From NCBI GenBank assembly GCA_002367355.1, contig DFBQ01000026.1:1-24311 (forward strand): a stretch of DNA of 24,311 bases. The letters are read 5' to 3'. Both the position numbers and the translations under genes were made by a program. This DNA is from Deltaproteobacteria bacterium UBA3076. Its GTDB lineage: Bacteria; Desulfobacterota; Dissulfuribacteria; Dissulfuribacterales; UBA3076. The notes below the pieces were generated by a model. That model was not told where the DNA came from. It saw only the letters and a program-made list of their open reading frames with translations, and did no database searches. This document shows positions 8,289-16,893 of the stretch, piece after piece (the first letter of the stretch is position 1; the number at the start of each line of letters is the position of its first letter).

Positions 8289-11200
8289 ATGGAAGATATT
8301 CTTTCCCTTTTTACAAAGCCAAAAGATCCTTTAAGCTTTAAATCAGTCAGGATTTCTCTGGCCTCTCCTGAGAAAATTCTCGGAAGGTCACATGGAGAGG
8401 TAAGGCAACCTGAGACCATCAACTACCGGACCTTTAAGCCGGAACGGGAAGGCCTTTTTTGTGCCAAGATTTTTGGCCCGGTAAAGGATTATGAGTGCCT
8501 GTGCGGAAAGTACAAGCGCATGAAGCACCGGGGCGTCATCTGCGAAAAATGCGGAGTTGAGGTCATCCAGTCAAAAGTCCGGCGGGAGCGGATGGCCCAC
8601 ATTTCCCTGGCCGCTCCGGTAGCTCATATATGGTTTTTAAAGAGCCTTCCCAGCAAAATCGGTGCTCTTTTGGATTTGAGTTTGAAAGAGCTCGAAAGGG
8701 TCCTGTACTTCGAGTCACATATAGTGATTGAATCGGAGATGCCGGAGATCCCTGTAGGCACTCTTATGTCCGATGAGGCCTATTACAAGAATCAGGAGCA
8801 ATTCGGTGATAAGTTTGAGGTAGATATAGGGGCGGAAGCAATATGTTTGATGCTAAAGCGTCTCGATCTGGATGCTCTGTCCGTGGAACTCCGCGGAGAG
8901 ATGCTCAAGACCCGTTCGGAAGCCAAAAGAAAAAAGCTCGGCAAGCGGCTGAGGGTAATTGAGGCCTTTCGGGATTCAGGTAACCAGCCTGAATGGACGA
9001 TTCTGAGCGTTATTCCGGTCCTTCCTCCGGATCTGAGACCTCTGGTTCCCCTGGATGGAGGGCGATTTGCCACATCGGACCTCAATGACCTTTATCGCAG
9101 GGTCATCAATCGGAATAATCGACTCAAGAAGCTCAAAGAGCTGGACGCCCCGGACATCATCATCCGGAATGAAAAAAGGATGCTCCAGGAGGCAGTGGAT
9201 GTCCTCTTTGATAATGGCCGGAGGGGCCGGGTAGTTACAGGGCCGAACAAGCGTCCTTTGAAATCATTATCAGATATGCTGAAGGGCAAGCAGGGACGTT
9301 TTCGTCAAAACCTCCTTGGAAAGAGGGTCGATTACTCAGGACGTTCGGTCATTGTAGTAGGTCCGGAACTCAGGCTTCATCAGTGTGGTTTGCCAAAGCG
9401 GATGGCAATAGAGCTCTTTAAGCCCTTTATTTACAATAAGCTCGAAGAAAAGGGGCTTGTTACCACTATCAAGAGTGCAAAAAAGATGGTGGAAAAGGAG
9501 GCCCCTGAGGTATGGGATGCCCTTGATGAAGTTGTAAGGGAGCATCCTATTTTTCTGAATCGTGCTCCCACTCTACACCGTTTGGGTATTCAGGCCTTTG
9601 AGCCCATACTTATTGAAGGCAAGGCCATTCAGCTCCATCCATTGGTGTGCGTTGCATACAATGCGGATTTCGATGGGGACCAGATGGCAGTCCATATCCC
9701 CCTGTCAGTAGAGGCCCAGACAGAAGCAAGGGTACTCATGATGTCAACCAACAATGTGCTTTCTCCTGCTCATGGGGAGCCTATCATCATGGCTACTCAG
9801 GATATAGTCCTTGGCATATATTACATGACCAGGGACAGGTTAAATGCAAATGGTGAAGGCAATGTATTTAGTTCCAAGGAAGAGGTCTTGCTTGCGTGGG
9901 AGGCTGGTACGGTCCATCTGCAGGCCAGGATTAAGGCCAGGATTAGAGGCGAGCTTACAGAGACCACTGTCGGCCGGGTAATCCTCTCGGATATTCTACC
10001 TGAGGAGGTGTCCTTTTCTATTATTAATAAGACCATGCGCAAGAAGGACCTTGCCGGACTCATTAATGAGAGTTACCGCATAGCAGGGGCCAAGAAGACA
10101 GTGATTTTGGCGGATCGCCTCAAGGACATGGGATATCGCTTCGCCACTCTGGCCGGGATTTCCGTTGGTATAAGCCATATGATGGTTCCGGTGCAAAAGG
10201 AGGAAATTCTTAAAAAGGCGCAGAAAGAGGTGGCAGATGTTCAGCACCAGTACTCTGAGGGTCTTATTACTGACGGAGAACAGTACAACAAGGTGATTGA
10301 CATATGGACCAGGGCTACGGATGAGGTGGCGAAGAAGATGATGGAGGGTATCTCAGTAGAATACCACCGTGGGGCTGACGGAAAGGCGATATCCGCCCCA
10401 AGTTTCAATCCCATTTTTATTATGGCTGATTCCGGCGCCAGAGGCAGTAAGGACCAGATCAGGCAGCTTGCAGGAATGCGCGGCCTGATGGCTAAACCGT
10501 CAGGTGAGATCATAGAGACTCCAATTCAGGCAAACTTCCGTGAGGGCTTGAGTGTGCTGGAGTATTTTGTATCCACTCATGGGGCACGGAAGGGTTTGGC
10601 TGATACGGCCCTTAAGACCGCTAACTCCGGCTACCTCACCCGGCGTCTGGTTGACGTTGCTCAGGACGCCACCATAACAGAGGAGGATTGCGGAACCATT
10701 GACGGCATAGAGATTGGGCACTTGTTGGAAGGTGGTGAGATTATCCAGCGTCTGGGCGAGCGTATCCTTGGGCGTGTAGCCCTGATGGACATAGTTGATC
10801 CTGTGACAGGAGATGTCCTTGTAAAGTCCAGTGAGGAGATTGGCGAGGAAGGGGTCCTTAAGATCGAGGAAGCGGGTATTCCCAGTGTGGAGATTCGATC
10901 TGTGCTCACCTGCAGGTCTCCTTATGGGGTCTGCGCCAAGTGCTACGGGAGAGATCTGGCCCGTGGCGGCATTGTGGCTATGGGGGAGGCAATCGGCATC
11001 ATAGCCGCAGAGTCCATAGGGGAACCTGGAACACAACTTACCATGCGGACCTTTCACATTGGTGGTACTGCCAGCGGTAAGGTGGAGCAGGCTGAAATTC
11101 GCTCAAGGGGGTCTGGTTCAGTGCGTTTTGAGAGGTTGAATACCGTGCAGAATCCGGCTGGCCGGCAGGTAGTGTTGAACCGAAACGGAGAAATAGTGAT

Positions 11201-12368
11201 TGTGGCCCCGGATGGACGTGAGAGGGAACGCTTTCCAGTAATATACGGCGCCGAATTGGTAGTAGGGGAAGGCCAGGAGATAGAGGCCGGGCAAAAGCTT
11301 GCCCAGTGGGATCCGTTTACCGTACCGATTCTCACAGAGGTGCCCGGGGTGGTGAAGTTCGGGGATCTCCTTGAGGGCATCACCATGAAGGAGAAGGTGG
11401 ATCCGGTTACCGGCAAGGCAAGCAGGGTGGTGATACAGTACCGTGCAGCAGATTATCAGCCCAGGATTTCCATAAAGGACGAGAGAGGACGCACCTCGAA
11501 GTTGGCCAAGGGCAAAGGCGAGGCCCGCTATCAGCTCCCGGTAGGGGCCATTATCACTGCCAATGAGGGAGATAAGGTAGCGGCTGGAGAGCCTCTATCC
11601 AGAATTCCTAGAGAGACCACCAAGACTAAGGATATTACAGGGGGTCTCCCGAGGATTGCCGAGCTCTTTGAGGTAAGAAAGCCCAAGGAGTATGCTGTTA
11701 TTACAGAAATCGACGGAGTGGTTTCTTTTGGCAAGGATATTAAGAGCAAGAGGCGGGTGGTTGTTACCCCGGAGTATGGTGACGCAAAGGAGTACCTGGT
11801 ACCCAAGGGCAAGTATATAAAGGTCCATGAAGGAGATTATATCAGGGCCGGTGAGTCGTTGATGGACGGTGTCATCGATCCCCATGACTATCTCAGGGTG
11901 AAAGGCATAAAGGACCTCGCCCGATATATGGTGGGCGAGATTCAAGAGGTATACAGGCTCCAGGGTGTAAAGATTAATGATAAACACATTGAAGTGATAG
12001 TGCGGCAGATGCTGCGCAAGGTAAAGATCACCGGTGTGGGAGACAGTACATTCATGCTTGGAGAGCAAGTAGAACGTCGCCGCTTTGAGGAGGAAAATGA
12101 TCGGATAATGGCAGAAGAAGGAGGCGAGCCTGCTTCGGCTGAACCTATGCTTCTTGGTATCACCAGGGCGTCTCTCAGCACAGATAGCTTTATTTCAGCA
12201 GCGTCATTCCAGGAGACTACCAAGGTCCTGACCGAAGCCTCTATAGCCGGGAAGGTGGATTATCTGAGAGGGCTGAAAGAAAACGTAATCATGGGACGTC
12301 TCATACCTGCCGGTACCGGCAAGGTGTTCTACGAAGAGAAAGAGCGCAGACGGGCTGCGGCAGATTGA
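8289..12368 (+). CDS. rpoC: DNA-directed RNA polymerase subunit beta-prime
   Basis: The 1359-residue product is the catalytic beta-prime subunit. The N-terminal zinc ribbon has Cys70, 72, 85 and 88. The Mg2+-binding NADFDGDQM has Asp460, Asp462 and Asp464, the same numbering as E. coli. The second zinc site is present (EEDCGTIDG, then [19 protein letters not shown]), as are trigger-loop/bridge-helix motifs such as [19 protein letters not shown]. The C-terminus has the usual [20 protein letters not shown] segment. The Shine-Dalgarno is weak (GGGGG about 8 nt before ATG), and translation is probably coupled to rpoB across the 17-nt gap. The gene ends 24 nt before an intrinsic terminator, and rpsL does not follow. 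Confidence 0.99.
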   Translation: MEDILSLFTKPKDPLSFKSVRISLASPEKILGRSHGEVRQPETINYRTFKPEREGLFCAKIFGPVKDYECLCGKYKRMKHRGVICEKCGVEVIQSKVRRERMAHISLAAPVAHIWFLKSLPSKIGALLDLSLKELERVLYFESHIVIESEMPEIPVGTLMSDEAYYKNQEQFGDKFEVDIGAEAICLMLKRLDLDALSVELRGEMLKTRSEAKRKKLGKRLRVIEAFRDSGNQPEWTILSVIPVLPPDLRPLVPLDGGRFATSDLNDLYRRVINRNNRLKKLKELDAPDIIIRNEKRMLQEAVDVLFDNGRRGRVVTGPNKRPLKSLSDMLKGKQGRFRQNLLGKRVDYSGRSVIVVGPELRLHQCGLPKRMAIELFKPFIYNKLEEKGLVTTIKSAKKMVEKEAPEVWDALDEVVREHPIFLNRAPTLHRLGIQAFEPILIEGKAIQLHPLVCVAYNADFDGDQMAVHIPLSVEAQTEARVLMMSTNNVLSPAHGEPIIMATQDIVLGIYYMTRDRLNANGEGNVFSSKEEVLLAWEAGTVHLQARIKARIRGELTETTVGRVILSDILPEEVSFSIINKTMRKKDLAGLINESYRIAGAKKTVILADRLKDMGYRFATLAGISVGISHMMVPVQKEEILKKAQKEVADVQHQYSEGLITDGEQYNKVIDIWTRATDEVAKKMMEGISVEYHRGADGKAISAPSFNPIFIMADSGARGSKDQIRQLAGMRGLMAKPSGEIIETPIQANFREGLSVLEYFVSTHGARKGLADTALKTANSGYLTRRLVDVAQDATITEEDCGTIDGIEIGHLLEGGEIIQRLGERILGRVALMDIVDPVTGDVLVKSSEEIGEEGVLKIEEAGIPSVEIRSVLTCRSPYGVCAKCYGRDLARGGIVAMGEAIGIIAAESIGEPGTQLTMRTFHIGGTASGKVEQAEIRSRGSGSVRFERLNTVQNPAGRQVVLNRNGEIVIVAPDGRERERFPVIYGAELVVGEGQEIEAGQKLAQWDPFTVPILTEVPGVVKFGDLLEGITMKEKVDPVTGKASRVVIQYRAADYQPRISIKDERGRTSKLAKGKGEARYQLPVGAIITANEGDKVAAGEPLSRIPRETTKTKDITGGLPRIAELFEVRKPKEYAVITEIDGVVSFGKDIKSKRRVVVTPEYGDAKEYLVPKGKYIKVHEGDYIRAGESLMDGVIDPHDYLRVKGIKDLARYMVGEIQEVYRLQGVKINDKHIEVIVRQMLRKVKITGVGDSTFMLGEQVERRRFEEENDRIMAEEGGEPASAEPMLLGITRASLSTDSFISAASFQETTKVLTEASIAGKVDYLRGLKENVIMGRLIPAGTGKVFYEEKERRRAAAD

Positions 12369-12392
12369 TGGTGATGTGCGAGGAACAGGGTG

Positions 12393-12421
12393 AGGCCGGG
12401 CAAAAAGCTCGGCCTTTTTTT
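12393..12421 (+). terminator. Rho-independent terminator after rpoC
   Basis: AGGCCGGGC (12393-12401) pairs with GCTCGGCCT (12407-12415), including one G-U pair, with a 5-nt A loop. It is followed by a run of seven T. It stands 24 nt beyond the rpoC stop and closes the operon. The converging fmdB-type gene ends just downstream. Confidence 0.93.
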
Positions 12422-12433
12422 AGGGCCTGTCCC

Positions 12434-12688
12434 TTACCTTTCATATCCCGGCAGATTGAGTGTAGCGCATGAGCCGGTATCACACGTGTGATGCTCCACA
12501 GGAGGTTGAGACCGGGAAGCACTACTACTCGGCCTTTTATCTACAGAAACATTGGCAACACTCATGAGCTTGCCGACATTGGAACTCTCGCATTTGGGGC
12601 ACGAAACTGAGTCCATCTCATTTTTGCTCATAATGAGGAGTTCAAATATATAGTCACAATTCAAACACCTAAATTCATGAATGGGCAT
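12434..12688 (-). CDS. FmdB-family zinc ribbon protein
   Basis: This is a small protein of 84 residues. It begins MPIHEFRCLNCDYIFE, the typical start of FmdB/CxxC_CXXC_SSSS regulatory-type proteins. Two CxxC pairs are visible (Cys8/Cys11 and Cys30/Cys33), spaced as a zinc ribbon. The second half is Ser-rich and low in complexity. It carries a terminal H-H-T-C-D-T-G-S-C cluster (Cys69 and Cys74), which is also seen in this family. The ATG follows GGAGGA with an 8-nt spacer. It is transcribed toward rpoC and has no partner gene. FmdB was named from a putative regulator of formamidase; the biochemical role of most family members, including this one, is unknown. Confidence 0.85.
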   Translation of the reverse strand: MPIHEFRCLNCDYIFELLIMSKNEMDSVSCPKCESSNVGKLMSVANVSVDKRPSSSASRSQPPVEHHTCDTGSCATLNLPGYER

Positions 12689-12816
12689 GTTATTAGTCCT
12701 CCATTAAGGGAATCATTTGCATCTATGTTCACAAAGGGTGATTAATAATTATTCACTTTCTGTCTGGCAGTGTAAACGATTTATAATAAACAAATATGTA
12801 CAGAATTGAAAGTATC

Positions 12817-12952
12817 TTCTCAATAAGTCTGGGTATGTTGATTAGATACACGCTTGCTGGATTCCCGCCTTCGCGGGAATGACGAATGTTCTTATTGCCC
12901 GTCATTCCCGCGAAGGCGGGAATCCAGGTACATCACCCGGACTTATTGAGAA
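12817..12952. repeat. 136-bp miniature inverted-repeat element with two nested hairpins
   Basis: The ends TTCTCAATAAGTCTGGGT (12817-12834) and ACCCGGACTTATTGAGAA (12935-12952) are inverted with one mismatch. Inside, 12859-12884 and 12900-12925 are perfect 26-bp inverted repeats. Each arm is itself a small palindrome (TTCCCGCcttcGCGGGAA). A shorter relative with the same ends lies at 23875-23968. There is no coding capacity, which fits a non-autonomous MITE or REP-type element. Confidence 0.85.
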
Positions 12953-12975
12953 CTTACCAAAAAAGTCCTGAAATA

Positions 12976-13101
12976 TGATTCTGCTCAAAATGCCTCAGAT
13001 GCAAGGCGCGAGATTTCCGAGGAACGAGGCGTACTTAGCGTACGTCGCAATGACGAGGAAATCGAAGCAACGCAGCAGATGTTGTGTTTTCAGCGGAATC
13101 A
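12976..13101. repeat. 126-bp MITE-like element (second copy of the rplJ-rplL element)
   Basis: The ends TGATTCTGCTCAAAA (12976-12990) and TTTTCAGCGGAATCA (13087-13101) are inverted repeats matching at 13 of 15 positions. The interior is also roughly palindromic (GATTTCC near the left, GGAAATC near the right, with GCGTAC/GTACGC-like motifs at the centre). The same ends and subterminal motifs bound 3402-3610. The right end falls directly upstream of the MoaE-like gene. Confidence 0.8.
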
Positions 13102-13122
13102 GTGGATGGGAATATACTGCTT

Positions 13123-13476
13123 ATGGATATGATTGAATTCGTGGCTAAGCTCAAAAAAAGAGCAGGCGGCGATGAGGGGATGGTCTTAATCCATAATGGG
13201 ATTGTGCGGAATTCCAGTAGGGACGGAAGACCTGTTAAATCCATTGAGGTAAAAGCGGATTGGGGGAAGTTGTCCCGGATACTGGCCGATACGCGGAAAC
13301 TCCCTGGCATTATGGCGGCTGAGGCTGAAATACAAGAGGGAAGACTGGGCGTGGGAGAAGATATTATGCTTCTCGGACTTGCCGGAAGTACCAGGGAATA
13401 TGTTATTACGGCATTGGCATCTACTCTGGATAGAATAAAGAAAGATGTTACCATAAAGCAGGAGTTCAGTAGTTGA
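13123..13476 (+). CDS. MoaE-like protein (molybdopterin synthase large-subunit family)
   Basis: This product of 117 residues resembles MoaE, which transfers sulfur from MoaD to precursor Z in molybdopterin synthesis. Matching pieces are the early hydrophobic strand ending in G-I-V-R-N (residues 26-30), EAEIQEGRLGVGEDIMLLGL (68-87, like HRVGxLxxGE), and the C-terminal LDRIKKDVTIKQE (102-114), in place of the family LKxRxPxWKKE. Lys residues at 106/107 and 112 could be the catalytic pair, one residue closer together than usual. The family HR pair reads T90-R91. I chose ATG 13123; GTG 13084 is also open, but those codons lie in a repeat. The stop overlaps the next start (TTGA), so it is coupled to the aldolase gene. 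No MoaD is adjacent, so the exact role is open. Confidence 0.6.
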   Translation: MDMIEFVAKLKKRAGGDEGMVLIHNGIVRNSSRDGRPVKSIEVKADWGKLSRILADTRKLPGIMAAEAEIQEGRLGVGEDIMLLGLAGSTREYVITALASTLDRIKKDVTIKQEFSS

Positions 13477-14084
13477 TAACACAGGAAGATAGTGATCTGC
13501 GGCCTGAGGTGATAAAGGTATGCAGGCAATTATATAACAAGGGCTTGATTGCCGCTGCAGATGGAAATGTAAGCGTCCGGCTTTCCGGAGGGGACATCCT
13601 TATAACTCCCAGCGGGGTGCACAAGGGTTTTTTGAATGAAGCGGACCTTGTTGTGGTGGACTCTGAAGGGCATGTCCTTAAGGGGCTGGGTCGCCCCTCT
13701 TCAGAGCTGGTCATGCACATGGCAATCTATCGGCAGGACCTGGGGGCCACGGCAGTAGTGCATACCCATCCTCCCTGGACTCTGGCGCTCAGCCTGTCAG
13801 GAAATCAACTGTCGCCCCATTTGCTGATTGAGGGCGAGATGTTTCTGGGAGAGGTGACCATGGTGCCTTTTGAAATGCCCGGCACCGAGGCTTTGGCCCG
13901 TGCGGTTGTGGATGCATTACATAAAGGACCTGCCCAGATCCTTGCCCATCATGGGGCTATCACCAGGGGGCCGACTCTTTGGAAGGCCTTTGAACTCATG
14001 GAATGTCTGGAGCACACTTCCCGCATAACAGCATTGGCAAAGATGCTGGGAGAACCCATGCCCTTGCCGGAAGGAAAAGTATGA
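13473..14084 (+). CDS. Class II aldolase/adducin-family protein
   Basis: This 203-residue protein belongs to the zinc-dependent class II aldolase fold (L-fuculose-phosphate aldolase, ribulose-5-P epimerase and MtnB relatives). Visible landmarks are DGNVSVR (30-36), ITPSGVHKG (44-52), and GRPSSELVMHMAIYR (73-87) with Glu78 as the likely catalytic residue. The metal ligands are His97 and His99 in HTHPPW, and His159/160 in LAHHGA. The start is TTG inside the overlap with the MoaE-like stop, with GGAG about 8 nt before it. The stop overlaps the ATG of the LysR gene (ATGA). The substrate cannot be read from the sequence; a phosphorylated sugar or sugar-like compound is the family expectation. Confidence 0.88.
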   Translation: MITQEDSDLRPEVIKVCRQLYNKGLIAAADGNVSVRLSGGDILITPSGVHKGFLNEADLVVVDSEGHVLKGLGRPSSELVMHMAIYRQDLGATAVVHTHPPWTLALSLSGNQLSPHLLIEGEMFLGEVTMVPFEMPGTEALARAVVDALHKGPAQILAHHGAITRGPTLWKAFELMECLEHTSRITALAKMLGEPMPLPEGKV

Positions 14085-14983
14085 TAGAGATGCGTCAGCT
14101 CCAAGTATTTTTGGCTGTGTGGGAAAATCGCAGTTTCAGCCGGGCAGCCCAAGAAGTGCACCTCACCCAGCCGACAGTCAGTGGTCACATCCGGGTCTTG
14201 GAAGAGACTTTGGGCGTTCGATTGTTCGATCGAAGCGGGAAAGATGTAACTCCAACCAAGGCCGGCGAATTACTTTATCCTTTTGCGCGTCAGATATTAA
14301 GACTTAATCTCCAGGCTGAACGGGAAATAACCATGTTTTTAGGGCAGGAAAAGGGCAGCCTGGACCTTGGAGGCAGCAATATCCCAGGGCAGTATATTCT
14401 CCCGGGTGTGATCGGTCGATTCAAGGCTGAGCACCCCAACATCAAGGTGATATTGCGTATATCGGATACGGCCGCAATCGTTGCTGATGTTGCCAATGGT
14501 AAACTGGAACTCGGGATGGTAGGGGCTGTTGTCCGGAAAAAAGGCCTCAGTTTTGAACCCTGTTTTCACGATGAGATGGTCCTGATCGTACCTCCGGGTC
14601 ACCGCCTTGCTGATTGCGGACAGGCGTCTATAGAAGATCTTGAGTCCGAGCCCTTTGTTTTGAGAGAGAAGGGGTCGGGCACGCGTTTGGCCACGGAGCG
14701 TGCCCTGCAGGCGGCGGGAAATTTTCAGCTCAGCGACCTTCAAATTGTTGCAGAGATGGGAAGTACCGAAGCAATCCGCCAGGCGGTGAGGGCAGGGCTT
14801 GGGTGCTCCATTATTTCCCGGCGTGCCGTGACGGACGATCTGGAGCACGGCTTGTTACACGCCCCTGTCCTGCAAGGAGTTCAACTTAGCCGGCAGTTCT
14901 ATCTGATATGGCATAATCAGCGGACTCTTTCACCTCTTGCTCTTGCCTTTCGTAATTTTTTGCTGTCGGAGGACCTTTCTTAA
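14081..14983 (+). CDS. LysR-family transcriptional regulator, selenium-metabolism-type
   Basis: A LysR regulator of 300 residues. The N-terminal winged helix-turn-helix covers about residues 4-62 (RQLQVFLAVWENRSFSRAAQ, then LTQPTVSGHIRVLEETLGV and RSGKDVTPTKAG). The effector-binding domain (about 90-295) begins in the LDLGGSNIPGQYILPGVI region. This form (start MxxRQLxxF, then IPxQYILP) resembles the LysR subgroup often annotated as associated with selenium metabolism in anaerobic bacteria; that link is from memory of the subgroup. The ATG overlaps the aldolase stop, with GGAAGGAAAA as ribosome-binding site. It probably regulates its own operon or another one, since LysR genes are more usually divergent from their target. 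Confidence 0.85.
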   Translation: MIEMRQLQVFLAVWENRSFSRAAQEVHLTQPTVSGHIRVLEETLGVRLFDRSGKDVTPTKAGELLYPFARQILRLNLQAEREITMFLGQEKGSLDLGGSNIPGQYILPGVIGRFKAEHPNIKVILRISDTAAIVADVANGKLELGMVGAVVRKKGLSFEPCFHDEMVLIVPPGHRLADCGQASIEDLESEPFVLREKGSGTRLATERALQAAGNFQLSDLQIVAEMGSTEAIRQAVRAGLGCSIISRRAVTDDLEHGLLHAPVLQGVQLSRQFYLIWHNQRTLSPLALAFRNFLLSEDLS

Positions 14984-15177
14984 ATCCAGACCATGTGTGC
15001 CTCAATAGTTCCCTTACCTGTGGCGCCTGCCGAGATGAGCCCCTTGCAAAATTCGACCCTGTCCCTCTTTTTCCAAAGAGGAGATGGGGTAATCGGTTCT
15101 TTAGATGTTTGTTGAGATATTGGAATACGATTGCAATTTCTTTGACCTTTGATGGTCATTTCCATGGGAGAGCAGTA

Positions 15178-15703
15178 ATGGCAGAGCCTTTGGCGGATCA
15201 GGCCATAGGTCAGATCAAACAGGCGGCTGGCTTATCTTCGGTGTTGCTCAGCAGGGTGAGGAATTTACTATCTCTGGCGTTGAAAAGCCGGACAAGGTGC
15301 AGAACGATTTCCTTTCTGTTCTTCATGTCGGCCAGAAAGTCAATCACGATATCGAAGTTTCTGAACAACAGATTGATGTAGGCGATAGGACAATACTGCT
15401 TTTTCAGATTGCCGAAAACCAGCGGACCCGCGAGCCACCGACCAAGCCGAGGCCCATGAGTAATATTGAACGGAGAATCCTGATAGCCTGCTTGGACGAG
15501 TCAAAAAGTACCCCTGATTTGCTTCATATCCTGGGCTACAAAACACGTACAGGAAACTTCAAAAGGGCGTTTGCCCGGTTTGTTGGTCCTTGGCTGCCTC
15601 GAAAGGACGATCCCGGAGTATGCCAAGGAGCAAGAACCAAAGGAATCGTCTTACGAAAAAGGGGCATCAATTTCTGGCAAAAAATGAAGGAGGGGGTGAG
15701 TGA
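15178..15703 (+). pseudogene. Degraded defence-type gene: BrxF-like N-terminus fused to AlbA_2/Schlafen fragment, two frameshifts
   Basis: The ATG at 15178 (GGAGAG upstream) opens MAEPLADQAIGQIKQAAGL, resembling the N-terminus of BrxF, the small P-loop protein of BREX type 3. From 15222 the adjoining frame reads GGWLIFGVAQQGEEFTISGV, then HVGQKVNHDIEV and ILLFQIAE, typical of the second half of an AlbA_2 (Schlafen-like) domain. From about 15450 comes a C-terminal winged helix (IERRILIACLDESK, then LGYKTRTGNFKRAFARF). The homology then shifts frame at about 15585-15590 (GCLERTIPEYA) and again at about 15620-15625 (RSKNQRNRLTKKGHQFLAKN), stopping at 15703. The domain start and probably a large middle part are missing. 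The AlbA_2 call is good; the BrxF call is tentative. Confidence 0.7.
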
Positions 15704-15773
15704 CACGCGAACATTTCCTGCACGCGATTCGTGTTCATTGGTGTCTATTCGCGGTTCAATAAAAGGATTTCAA

Positions 15774-15809
15774 GCTGTGCGGCTATCAATTAATCTATAG
15801 CCGCACAGC
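15774..15809. terminator. Perfect 13-bp hairpin between the pseudogene and the ykgJ-like gene
   Basis: GCTGTGCGGCTAT (15774-15786) is the exact reverse complement of ATAGCCGCACAGC (15797-15809), with a 10-nt loop. It stands 70 nt past the pseudogene stop and 80 nt past the stop of the converging minus-strand gene, so it may terminate both. No long T-run follows on either strand, so a REP-type palindrome is an alternative. Confidence 0.5.
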
Positions 15810-15889
15810 CGGATGCCAGTACCGACCACTGGTTCTATCCTAAATCTGAGCGCGAATTCCAATGACTTATTCCTTTACGGGTCCTAAGC

Positions 15890-16699
15890 CTAAGCCTCAA
15901 CCTCTACCGGATCCGTTTCAGCTACCTGTTCCCTGATTTCCAGCTTGCCTTCTCCCAATAGGGTAGTCCTCAGCCAATCAATAGCAAGACCAAGCATCGC
16001 CAGATCGTCTTCTGAAATTTTCTTTTTCCTTTCTTCCGGAACAATGTATACATTGAGGAATAGGCTGTCGAACACGAAACGACGGAATCGATCCACATTG
16101 TAGCAACCCATAAAGAACATCTGAAGCGTTTTTTCAGGAATAGTAACGAATAGACCCAGGGATTTGCGCTTGAGGATCATCTCTGTCCAGCCGAAATTTG
16201 TCTCATCGTAGGGAATGATACCCTGGTCTTTACGCCATTCCTCTATTGTGAGTTCTCTGCCGAGATCGTGTCCAAGGCAGCGGCTTTCCTTCACCAGGGC
16301 AAAAAAATGTTCATCGGAATTCAGGTCCCTGTTGTGGAACATCCCGGCACTTAAAGGATAATACCTGCATGTCAGTGGGCGATCCTCGTATATGCCGCAC
16401 CCGGACTCATCCAGAAACGGACAGGTCTTTTCCTCATCTTCCAGCATCTTCATAACAGGGATCGGCAGATCTGTTTTCTCAATATATCCAAGGGTTGTAT
16501 AAATTTGAAGAAATTCATCTGAAGATAGGCCCAGTCTCTGTTTCATACGGATTATGTCGCATGGAGTCAGCATGATATGAGCATCCTTGCAGCACTGAGT
16601 ATAGCAGGCCATTTCTTTTTCACAGGCAAAGGTAAAAGTGCTGTTAATATCCATTTGAACAGGGGCTATCAAATCCTTTTTTTCTTTTTGTACATGCAT
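15890..16699 (-). CDS. YkgJ-family cysteine cluster protein
   Basis: The product has 269 residues. It carries the cysteine layout of the YkgJ/CxxCxxCC family, thought to bind zinc or an iron-sulfur centre: Cys26, Cys32, Cys36-Cys37, Cys47, then CPFLDESGCGIYEDRPLTCR with Cys93, Cys101 and Cys111, followed by YYP. The C-terminal half (about 120-269) is mixed helical without a motif I recognise. I placed the start at ATG 16699, where GAGGAAAA lies upstream. The frame stays open to 16813, but that segment overlaps a repeat at 16792-16829 and looks non-coding. It is divergent from the SDR gene. Its function is unknown; relatives are described only as Fe-S or zinc cluster proteins. Confidence 0.8.
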   Translation of the reverse strand: MHVQKEKKDLIAPVQMDINSTFTFACEKEMACYTQCCKDAHIMLTPCDIIRMKQRLGLSSDEFLQIYTTLGYIEKTDLPIPVMKMLEDEEKTCPFLDESGCGIYEDRPLTCRYYPLSAGMFHNRDLNSDEHFFALVKESRCLGHDLGRELTIEEWRKDQGIIPYDETNFGWTEMILKRKSLGLFVTIPEKTLQMFFMGCYNVDRFRRFVFDSLFLNVYIVPEERKKKISEDDLAMLGLAIDWLRTTLLGEGKLEIREQVAETDPVEVEA

Positions 16700-16791
16700 A
16701 ACTTGGTTTTCCTCGCAATCCGGAATTTTGCAAACGGCTTTGCAGACTACTATAATCGCGCTACACGGATAAACAAGTAGTATGCGGCTTA

Positions 16792-16829
16792 GGCATCCTT
16801 CACGACAAGTCAAAAGTAGTTTACACTTT
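16792..16829 (+). repeat. Single copy of a GGCATCCTTCA...GTAGTTTACACTTT repeat
   Basis: This 38-nt stretch is nearly identical to 24087-24124, and its two conserved blocks recur at 23770-23799 and, inverted, at 24265-24295. It lies in the divergent gap between the ykgJ-like gene and the SDR gene, 65 nt upstream of the SDR start, so it could influence expression of either. Confidence 0.7.
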
Positions 16830-16893
16830 GTTGATCTTGTATTTTGCCGCGGCTTATACCATTATTCTGTTTTATTGCCGAGGAAAATTATCT

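Noticed and set aside
12479..12492. Perfect 14-bp palindrome ATCACACGTGTGAT, operator-like
   Set aside because: It lies inside the coding region of the fmdB-type gene over the conserved H-T-C-D motif, so codon content explains it. No promoter is near.
14980..15165. Minus-strand 61-codon frame with a PSPLWKK stretch
   Set aside because: It overlaps a short CCTCTTT/AAAGAGG palindrome (15064-15081) that looks like a dispersed repeat, and it has no protein motif or ribosome-binding site.
14995..15381. Open frame of 128 codons downstream of lysR
   Set aside because: Its first half is ordinary intergenic sequence and its second half is the wrong frame of the AlbA_2 remnant. Only the part from 15178 resembles a real protein start.
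16700..16813. Upstream extension of the ykgJ-like gene by 38 codons
   Set aside because: The extension overlaps a repeat copy at 16792-16829, lacks a ribosome-binding site, and the internal ATG at 16699 has a good one.
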